Positions 1-4,810 of a DNA stretch of 6,956 bases are shown here, piece by piece. Position 1 is the stretch's first letter. Each line of letters starts with the position of its first letter. This stretch comes from an uncultured Novosphingobium sp. Its GTDB lineage: Bacteria > Pseudomonadota > Alphaproteobacteria > Sphingomonadales > Sphingomonadaceae. Location: the NCBI GenBank assembly GCA_938005655.1, contig CALLNA010000292.1:1-6956 (forward strand). Reading direction: 5' to 3'. Made by a program: the position numbers and the translations under genes. The notes below the pieces were generated by a model that saw only the letters and a list, made by a program, of their open reading frames with translations, did not search any database and was not told where the DNA came from.

Positions 1-374
1 CCCCGCGCCTCGCGGCGCTGCGCGGCCGGGCCTGGACCAGGAGCAAGCCGCTGCCCGGCGGCGACTTCCCGGTCGACGGCGGCCCGGCGCTGCGGGCCGA
101 GTTGCGCGCGCGCCACCCCTTCCTCGGCGAGCGCGACGCCGAGCGGCTGGCCCGGGCCTACGGCACCCGCGCCTTCCGCTGGCTGGGCGAGGCGCGCCAC
201 CGCGCCGACCTCGGCCGCGACTTCGGCGCCGGGCTCAGCGCGGCGGAGGTCGCCTACCTGCGCGCCGAGGAATGGGCGCGCACCGCCGAGGACGTGCTGT
301 GGCGGCGGACCAAGCTCGGCCTGCGGCTGGACGCGGCGCAGCAGGCGGCGCTGGCGGAGCACATGGGGGCGTAG
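1..374 (+). CDS. glpD: Aerobic glycerol-3-phosphate dehydrogenase, C-terminal part (5' end outside window)
   Basis: This is the last 123 codons of a gene entering from the left; the first whole codon is at 3 and the TAG stop is at 372-374. GlpD is a membrane-associated FAD enzyme that oxidises sn-glycerol-3-phosphate to dihydroxyacetone phosphate and passes the electrons to quinone. The visible part matches the end of the family: a WTRSKPLPGGDF stretch, then the C-terminal alpha-helical DAO_C domain ending in EEWARTAEDVLWRRTKLGLR, which is highly characteristic of GlpD. The FAD-binding domain lies outside the window. A TTG at 102 is only an internal Leu codon, because the homologous sequence runs on upstream to the window edge. 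It converges with the LOG-family gene. The family call is secure; no regulatory information is visible. Confidence 0.9.
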   Translation, partial: PRLAALRGRAWTRSKPLPGGDFPVDGGPALRAELRARHPFLGERDAERLARAYGTRAFRWLGEARHRADLGRDFGAGLSAAEVAYLRAEEWARTAEDVLWRRTKLGLRLDAAQQAALAEHMGA

Positions 375-415
375 CGGCCCCGGAGGTAGCGAATTTTCTT
401 CCGAAGCATCAAACC

Positions 416-443
416 TTTGCTGCGCAGCATGGCTTGCAGCAAA
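416..443. terminator. Stem-loop between convergent glpD and LOG-family genes
   Basis: TTTGCTGC (416-423) and GCAGCAAA (436-443) form a perfect 8-bp stem around a 12-nt loop. GAAGC (403-407) and GCTTC (447-451) could pair outside it, less tightly. It lies in the 77-bp gap between two converging genes, where a bidirectional terminator is expected. There is no clear U-tract on either strand, although T-rich sequence lies just to the left (393-400). The hairpin is seen directly; the terminator role is inferred. Confidence 0.4.
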
Positions 444-451
444 AGCGCTTC

Positions 452-1033
452 CTACAGGTCCCCCACCTGCATCGCCGTGATCGGCACATGCGGCTCGTGC
501 GCCGCCATCCGGTCGAGCAGCAGGGCCAGCTCGTGCTCGGCGATGATGATCCCCTGGTGCGCCGGGCGGATGAAGCCGGTCTCGATCAGGTGGCGGTTGA
601 AGGCGAGCAGGTGGTCGAAGAAGCCGAAGGCGTTGAGCAGGCCCACCGGCTTGTCGTGATAGCCGAGCTGCGCCCAGGATACCGCCTCCCACAGCTCGTC
701 CATCGTGCCGACCCCGCCGGGCAGGGTCAGGAAGCCGTCGGCGAGCCCGGTGAAGGCCAGCTTACGGGCGTGCATCCCGTCGACGATGTGCAGCTCGGTG
801 CAATCCGGGTTGGCCAGCTCGCAGTCGACCAGCGCCTGCGGGATCACCCCGATCACCTCGCCGCCTTCACCCAGCGCCCCTGCGGCCAACGCGCCCATCA
901 GCCCGAGCCGGCCGCCGCCGTAGACCACGCCGATCCCGCGCCGCGCGAGGCCACGCCCGACCTCGGCGGCGAGCGCAATCCAGCGCGGGTCCGCCGGCGC
1001 GGCCGAGCCGCAATAGACGGCGAGGCGCCTCAC
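452..1033 (-). CDS. LOG-family nucleoside 5'-monophosphate phosphoribohydrolase (TIGR00730 type)
   Basis: This 193-aa cytosolic protein matches the LOG ('Lonely Guy') family in length and motifs. Characterised members cleave cytokinin riboside 5'-monophosphates, AMP or other nucleotides to the free base and ribose 5-phosphate. Visible motifs are the N-terminal VYCGS Rossmann start (6-10), the nucleotide loop GGGRLGLMG (39-47), GVIPQAL (62-68), MHARK (87-91) and the signature PGGVGTMDE (105-113). These supply the Arg and Glu residues used in catalysis. I chose a GTG start at 1033 because GGAG lies 8 nt upstream and because the protein begins there as the family does. This GTG overlaps the TGA of crtI (GTGA, 1030-1033), so it is probably the second gene of a translationally coupled pair. 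Older annotation often calls this family 'lysine decarboxylase', which is not supported. The true nucleotide substrate cannot be read from the sequence. Confidence 0.9.
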   Translation of the reverse strand: MRRLAVYCGSAAPADPRWIALAAEVGRGLARRGIGVVYGGGRLGLMGALAAGALGEGGEVIGVIPQALVDCELANPDCTELHIVDGMHARKLAFTGLADGFLTLPGGVGTMDELWEAVSWAQLGYHDKPVGLLNAFGFFDHLLAFNRHLIETGFIRPAHQGIIIAEHELALLLDRMAAHEPHVPITAMQVGDL

Positions 1034-2508
1034 GCCAGTTGCTCCAGCATCAGCCCGGCGGTCGCCTTGGCCCCGGCGATCACGCCCGGCAACCCCGCGC
1101 CGGGGTGGGTGCCCGCGCCGACGAGGTAGAAGTTCCCGATCCGCTCGTCGCGGCGGCGCGGGCGCAGCCAGGCGCTCTGGGTCCGGATCGGCTCCAGACC
1201 GAAGGCGCTGCCGTGGTAGGCGTTGAGGTCCAGCGCGAAGTCGCGCGGGGCATAGTGGAATTTCGTGACGATGCGGTCGTAGATGTCGGGGATGAAGCGC
1301 CGCCCGACCTCCTCGATGATCCGGCGCTCCAGCAGCGGGCCGACCTGCGCCCAGTCGATCGGCAGCTTGCCCTGGTGGGCGACCGGGATCGCGGCGCGGA
1401 ACAGGCTCTTACCCGGCGGCGCGACCGAGGGATCGGTCACGGTCGGGTGGTGCAGGTAGATCGCCATGTCCTGCGGCAGGACGCCGTGGTCGTAGATGTC
1501 CTCGAACAGGCCGCGATAGCGCGGGCCGAACAGCATGGTGTGGTGGGGCACGCCGGGCCAGGTCCCCTCGACCCCGAAGTGGACCAGGAACAGGCTGGGA
1601 CTGAAGCGCTTGCGGGCGAGCTTCTTCGCCATGCGCGGCCCTTGCGGGCTGCCTTCCAGCAGGTCGCGGTAGGTGTGCATCAGGTCGGCGTTGCTGGCGA
1701 CCGCGTCGAACCGCTCGCGCCAGCCGCTGCCCGCCTCGACCTCGGTCGCGCGGTTGCCGAGGGTGTGGACCCGCGCCACCGGATCGCCGAGCCGCAGCCT
1801 GCCGCCCAGCCGCTCGAACTGGCGGACCATGCCGGCGACCAGCCGGTTGGTCCCGCCCCTGGCCCACCAGACCCCGCCGTCGCGCTCCAGCTTGTGGGCC
1901 AGGGCGTAGATCGCGCTGGTCGTCAGCGGATTGCCGCCCACGGCCAGGGTGTGGAAGCTCAGCGCCTCGCGCAGCTTCTCGCTTTCGACGAAGCTGGCGG
2001 CGATCGCATAGGCCGAGCGCCAGGCCTGGTGCCGCGCCAGCGCCGGCAGGGCCTTAAGCCTGGCGGCGAAGTCGAGGAACGGCTCGGCCCCCAGCCGGAC
2101 GTAGCCCTGATAATAGACCTGCGCCGAATAGGCGAGGAACTCGTCGTAGCCGGGCAGGTCGCCGGGCGCGATGCGGGCGATCTGGCGGCGCAGCTCGCGC
2201 TCGTCGCCCGCGTGGTCGAAGGTCGCGCCATCGGGCCAGACCAGGCGGTAGAACGGATCGACCGGCATCAGCTCGACGTCCTCGGCGAGGTCGTGGCCGG
2301 TCAACGCCCAGAGATCGTGGAGGCAGGCCGGGTCGGTGATCGCGGTCGGCCCGGCGTCGAAGGTGAAGCCGTCCCGCTCCCAGAAATAGGCGCGCCCGCC
2401 CGGCTTGTCGCGCGCCTCGACCACGGTCGTCTCCACGCCCGCGCTCTGGAGGCGGATGGCGAGCGCGAGGCCGCCGAAGCCCGCGCCGATGATGCAGGCC
2501 CGGCTCAT
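1030..2508 (-). CDS. crtI: Phytoene desaturase, bacterial CrtI type
   Basis: CrtI is an FAD-dependent, membrane-associated enzyme that introduces successive double bonds into phytoene, giving neurosporene or lycopene for carotenoid synthesis. The 492-aa length fits the family. The N-terminus carries the dinucleotide-binding motif IIGAGFGGLALAIRL (6-20), followed by an E..DKPGGRAYF stretch and FDAGPT. The middle has VGGNPLTTSAIYALAHKLE and GVWWARGGTNRL. The C-terminus has GAGTHPGAGLPG (464-475), the bacterial phytoene dehydrogenase signature. I placed the start at 2508 because the FAD motif follows directly. The frame stays open to 2661, but that stretch encodes an Arg-rich sequence unlike CrtI and runs into the divergent gene. 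No strong Shine-Dalgarno is seen; a G-rich stretch precedes the ATG. No crtB, crtY or crtZ lies next to it here. The exact number of desaturation steps is not predictable, and a related desaturase such as CrtD is less likely given the overall match. Confidence 0.92.
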   Translation of the reverse strand: MSRACIIGAGFGGLALAIRLQSAGVETTVVEARDKPGGRAYFWERDGFTFDAGPTAITDPACLHDLWALTGHDLAEDVELMPVDPFYRLVWPDGATFDHAGDERELRRQIARIAPGDLPGYDEFLAYSAQVYYQGYVRLGAEPFLDFAARLKALPALARHQAWRSAYAIAASFVESEKLREALSFHTLAVGGNPLTTSAIYALAHKLERDGGVWWARGGTNRLVAGMVRQFERLGGRLRLGDPVARVHTLGNRATEVEAGSGWRERFDAVASNADLMHTYRDLLEGSPQGPRMAKKLARKRFSPSLFLVHFGVEGTWPGVPHHTMLFGPRYRGLFEDIYDHGVLPQDMAIYLHHPTVTDPSVAPPGKSLFRAAIPVAHQGKLPIDWAQVGPLLERRIIEEVGRRFIPDIYDRIVTKFHYAPRDFALDLNAYHGSAFGLEPIRTQSAWLRPRRRDERIGNFYLVGAGTHPGAGLPGVIAGAKATAGLMLEQLA

Positions 2509-2638
2509 GCCGCCCGCACCCCCGCGCCGACGCCGCCGCCGACGATCGCGCAATCGGATCTGCGTCCCGTCATCCGCCCCCAATGTAGCGCCTCGCGGGC
2601 ATTGCGCAAAGCGGTTGGCGGCGGCATCACCGGCGGAG
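2509..2638. promoter_or_regulatory. Divergent intergenic region between crtI and the acetyltransferase gene
   Basis: These 130 bp must carry the promoters of both divergent units unless one is read through from outside. I see a perfect 8-bp palindrome TTGCGCAA at 2602-2609 and an imperfect one, CGATcgcgcaATCG, at 2543-2556. No convincing -35/-10 pair stands out, and I found no TGT-N12-ACA site of the PpsR/CrtJ kind that controls carotenoid genes in phototrophs. The regulatory role is inferred from position. Confidence 0.35.
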
Positions 2639-3205
2639 ATGACGCAAGGCCCCACGATCACCGCGGCGACCCCCGCCGATGCCGCCGAGGTCGCGGCGAT
2701 CTATGCCCATCACGTGCTCCACGGCACGGCGACCTTCGAGGTCGAGCCGCCTCCACCGGCCGAGATGGCCCGCCGCATGGCGGCCCTGCACGAGGCCGGG
2801 CACCCCTGGCTGATCGCGCGCGACGAAGGCGGCGAGGCGCTGGGCTATGCCTATGCCGGCGCGTTCCACCCGCGCGCGGCCTATCGCTTCACCTGCGAGG
2901 ACAGCATCTACCTGCGCCACGACCGGCTCGGCCGGGGGCTCGGCGCGGCGCTGCTCGGTGCGGTGATCGAGGCCGCGGCTGCCAGCGGCTTTCGCCAGAT
3001 GATGGCGAAGATCGTCGCCTCGGCCGCCGGGGAGGATGCCCAGGGGGATGAAGGCGGCTCGGTCCGGCTCCACCGCCGCTTCGGCTTCGCCGAGGCCGGG
3101 CGGATGCGCGCGGTCGGCTGGAAGCACGGGCGCTGGCTCGACGTCGTCATCATGCAGCGCGCGCTCGGGCCGGGCGACGGCGCGCCGCCGGCGGAGGCGC
3201 CGTGA
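2639..3205 (+). CDS. GNAT-family N-acetyltransferase, phosphinothricin / methionine sulfoximine acetyltransferase-like (PAT/MnaT type)
   Basis: This 188-aa protein transfers an acetyl group from acetyl-CoA to an amino group. Family members act on L-phosphinothricin, methionine sulfoximine, methionine sulfone or related amines. The PAT-type landmarks are present: IYAHHVLHGTATFE (21-34), GYAYAGAFHPRAAYRFTCED (69-88) with the conserved acidic pair E87/D88, the acetyl-CoA loop GRGLGAALL (98-106), GFRQM (117-121), LHRRFGF (144-150) and VGWKHGRWLDVVIMQR (159-174). Between the MAKI strand and SVRLH the loop 126-140 is about eight residues longer and more acidic than the GDSANAAS-type loop I recall for the family. 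The ATG at 2639 fits the family start, but its GGAG abuts the ATG with no spacer, so initiation may be weak or leaderless. Its TGA overlaps the GTG of the next gene. The natural substrate is unknown; resistance is only one possibility. Confidence 0.85.
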   Translation: MTQGPTITAATPADAAEVAAIYAHHVLHGTATFEVEPPPPAEMARRMAALHEAGHPWLIARDEGGEALGYAYAGAFHPRAAYRFTCEDSIYLRHDRLGRGLGAALLGAVIEAAAASGFRQMMAKIVASAAGEDAQGDEGGSVRLHRRFGFAEAGRMRAVGWKHGRWLDVVIMQRALGPGDGAPPAEAP

Positions 3206-3786
3206 CCTCGCTGCTCCCGAATCGCCGCGGCGTCCTGTTCGCGCTCGCCATGGCGCTGGCCTTCGCCGCGATCCTGCTCGCCATGGGCCGGAACCCGATC
3301 TGCCCCTGCGGCACGGTCAAGCTGTGGCACGGCGCGGTCCAGTCGAGCGAGAACTCGCAGCATATCGCCGACTGGTACTCGTTCAGCCATGTCATCCACG
3401 GCCTGCTGTTCTACTTCCTCGCCCATCTGCTGTGGCGGCGGTGGAAGCTGTTCGGCGGCAGGCCGGCGATCTGGGCCCTGCCGATCGAGGTGGCCTTCGA
3501 GGGCTTCTGGGATCTGCTCGAGAACTCGCCGCTGATCATCGAGCGCTACCGGACGGTGACGGTCAGCATCGGCTACAACGGCGACAGCGTGGTGAACTCG
3601 CTGACCGACATCGGCTTCATGGCGCTCGGCTTCCTGCTCGCCAGCCGCCTGCCCGCCTGGGCGAGCGTCGCCCTGGCCGTGGCGTTCGAGCTGTTCACCC
3701 TCGCCATGATCCGCGACAACCTCACGCTCAACGTGCTGATGCTGGTCTGGCCGGTGGATGCGATCCGGGTCTGGCAGGGAGGATAG
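3202..3786 (+). CDS. UPF0314 / DUF2585 family integral membrane protein
   Basis: This 194-aa membrane protein of unknown function belongs to a family I know mainly from alphaproteobacteria. Hydrophobic segments lie near residues 10-28, 61-78, 88-99, 134-150, 152-170 and 174-188. Between them are strongly conserved polar blocks: NPICPCGTVKLWHG (31-44), SSENSQH (48-54), DWYSFSHVIHG (57-67), E96 with EGFWDLLENSP (100-110) and YNGDSVVNSLTD (125-136). Such dense His, Asp, Glu and Asn motifs next to membrane helices suggest an enzyme or ligand-binding membrane protein, but that is inference. The GTG start at 3202 is supported by GGAGG at 3193-3197 (4-nt spacing) and overlaps the acetyltransferase stop as GTGA, so translation is probably coupled to it. 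Family membership is confident; function is not. Confidence 0.87.
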   Translation: MTSLLPNRRGVLFALAMALAFAAILLAMGRNPICPCGTVKLWHGAVQSSENSQHIADWYSFSHVIHGLLFYFLAHLLWRRWKLFGGRPAIWALPIEVAFEGFWDLLENSPLIIERYRTVTVSIGYNGDSVVNSLTDIGFMALGFLLASRLPAWASVALAVAFELFTLAMIRDNLTLNVLMLVWPVDAIRVWQGG

Positions 3787-3864
3787 GACGAAGGCGGGAT
3801 GCGATCCGGCTGCGGACCTTTCCTCCCTCCCATTCGTGATGTTGGCCGCCCACGTCCAGTCATC

Positions 3865-3894
3865 GGCGATCCATCAGGCAACCCGGTAATCGCC
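3865..3894. other. Weak inverted repeat in the convergent gap 3787-3899
   Basis: GGCGAT (3865-3870) and ATCGCC (3889-3894) are perfect 6-bp arms around an 18-nt loop. The site is in the 113-bp gap where the UPF0314 gene and the NYN-domain gene converge, just past the stop of the latter. There is no U-tract and the loop is long, so it is at best a weak terminator. Nothing else stands out in this gap. Confidence 0.2.
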
Positions 3895-3899
3895 CCGCC

Positions 3900-4616
3900 T
3901 CAGCGCATCCGCTTCACGTACATCCCGCCTTCGCGCTTCTGCACCTCGAAGTTCGGCAGCGAGGCGAGGAGGTCCGACAGCCGTGAGAAGCCATAGCTGC
4001 GCGCATCGAACGAGGAGCGGTTGGCGGCGCGCTGGCCCATTTCCGAGATCGTGGTGAAGCCGTGCTCGTCGCGCCTCGACGCCTTCCAGGCGTCGCCCAG
4101 CAGCTTGACGAGCTCGGGCCCGACCTGGAGCTTGGCCTGCGGCGCGTCCTCGTCCTCCACCTCGGCGGCGGCGACGGCGCTGACGTCGATGAAGCGGGTG
4201 CAGGCCTGCCGGAAACCCTCGGGCGTCTTGCCCGAGCCGAAGCCGTAGACCGGCAGGCCGTTCTGGCGGATGCGCATGGCGATCGGCATGAAGTCGCTGT
4301 CGCTCGACATGATGCCGAAGCCGTCGACATGGCCCGCGTAAAGCAGGTCCATCGCGTCGATGGTCATCCGCATGTCGGTGGCGTTCTTGCCCTTGGTGAT
4401 GTCGAACTGCTGCTGCGGCTCGATCGCGTGGCGGTGGATGATCGCCGACCAACCCTTGAGCCCCGGCTTGCTCCAGTTGCCGTAGGCCCGGCGGATGTTC
4501 ACCGTGCCGAGATCGCCCAGGATGGTGAGGACGTCGTCCAGACTGTCGGCGCGCGAGTTGTCGGCATCGATCAGCAGGGCGATGTTGCGCGAGAGGATCG
4601 AGTCGGTGGTCGGCAT
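3900..4616 (-). CDS. NYN-domain (LabA/DUF88-like) putative ribonuclease with C-terminal OST-HTH/LOTUS domain
   Basis: This 238-aa soluble protein joins two RNA-related domains. The N-terminal NYN domain (about 10-145) has the PIN-like acidic residues of a metal-dependent nuclease: LLIDADN (14-20, D17 and D19), KGKNATDMRMTIDAMDLLY (75-93, with D81) and MSSDSDFMPIAMRIRQNG (103-120, D106 and D108), then VYGFG. An acidic Ala/Glu/Asp linker (about 147-160) leads to an OST-HTH/LOTUS domain (about 165-238) with HGFTTISEMGQR (185-196), FDARSYGFSRLSDLL (203-217), FEV (223-225) and YVKR (233-236). LOTUS domains are known or predicted to bind RNA. I chose the ATG at 4616 because AGGAA lies 6 nt upstream; the open frame adds 15 codons from 4661 with no family similarity. 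It is transcribed away from the oxidoreductase gene and converges with UPF0314. RNase activity is inferred from the family; the target RNA is unknown. Confidence 0.88.
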   Translation of the reverse strand: MPTTDSILSRNIALLIDADNSRADSLDDVLTILGDLGTVNIRRAYGNWSKPGLKGWSAIIHRHAIEPQQQFDITKGKNATDMRMTIDAMDLLYAGHVDGFGIMSSDSDFMPIAMRIRQNGLPVYGFGSGKTPEGFRQACTRFIDVSAVAAAEVEDEDAPQAKLQVGPELVKLLGDAWKASRRDEHGFTTISEMGQRAANRSSFDARSYGFSRLSDLLASLPNFEVQKREGGMYVKRMR

Positions 4617-4710
4617 GGCGGTTCCTATCCACGGCAGGTCGGGCGCAGCCCTGTTCCACACCCGGCGCCGTCCGGCAAGCCGCCCGGCCGCGCGGGACGA
4701 GCCGAAAATT

Positions 4711-4734
4711 CTGTCACATCATGCCACGTGACAG
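4711..4734. promoter_or_regulatory. Perfect inverted repeat CTGTCAC-N10-GTGACAG, candidate operator
   Basis: CTGTCAC (4711-4717) and GTGACAG (4728-4734) are exact reverse complements separated by 10 nt, giving a 17-bp centre-to-centre spacing. The site lies in the divergent gap 95 bp from the NYN gene start and 76 bp before the oxidoreductase start. The flanks are AT-rich (GAAAATT at 4704-4710; ATTATGAAATACT at 4745-4757) in otherwise GC-rich DNA, which suggests promoter sequence. The arms and spacing suit a dimeric HTH regulator, but I cannot name one. GTGACA at 4728-4733 could also act as a -35-like element, although no good -10 sits 16-18 bp downstream. Confidence 0.45.
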
Positions 4735-4810
4735 GACCGCCCTCATTATGAAATACTCGCGCTCGAATCCGTAGAGGCAGCGGTGCCCGATCACCGCGGG
4801 AGAGCGTGCG

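Noticed and set aside
2602..2609. TTGCGCAA palindrome upstream of the acetyltransferase gene as a specific operator
   Set aside because: Eight bases is too short to be significant in GC-rich DNA and I cannot link it to a known regulator; it is mentioned only in the intergenic entry.
2509..2661. N-terminal extension of crtI (51 more codons)
   Set aside because: It encodes an Arg-rich, low-complexity stretch, overlaps the start of the divergent acetyltransferase gene, and the FAD motif begins right after the ATG at 2508.
1039..3051. Long plus-strand open frame across crtI and the acetyltransferase
   Set aside because: It spans two real genes and the gap between them, lacks any domain, and is explained by GC-skewed codon positions.
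3787..3899. Possible small gene or RNA in the convergent gap
   Set aside because: No start with a ribosome binding site and no promoter or stable structure beyond a weak 6-bp inverted repeat.
4617..4661. Start of the NYN gene at 4661 instead of 4616
   Set aside because: The ATG at 4616 has AGGAA 6 nt upstream, and the extra 15 residues show no domain similarity.
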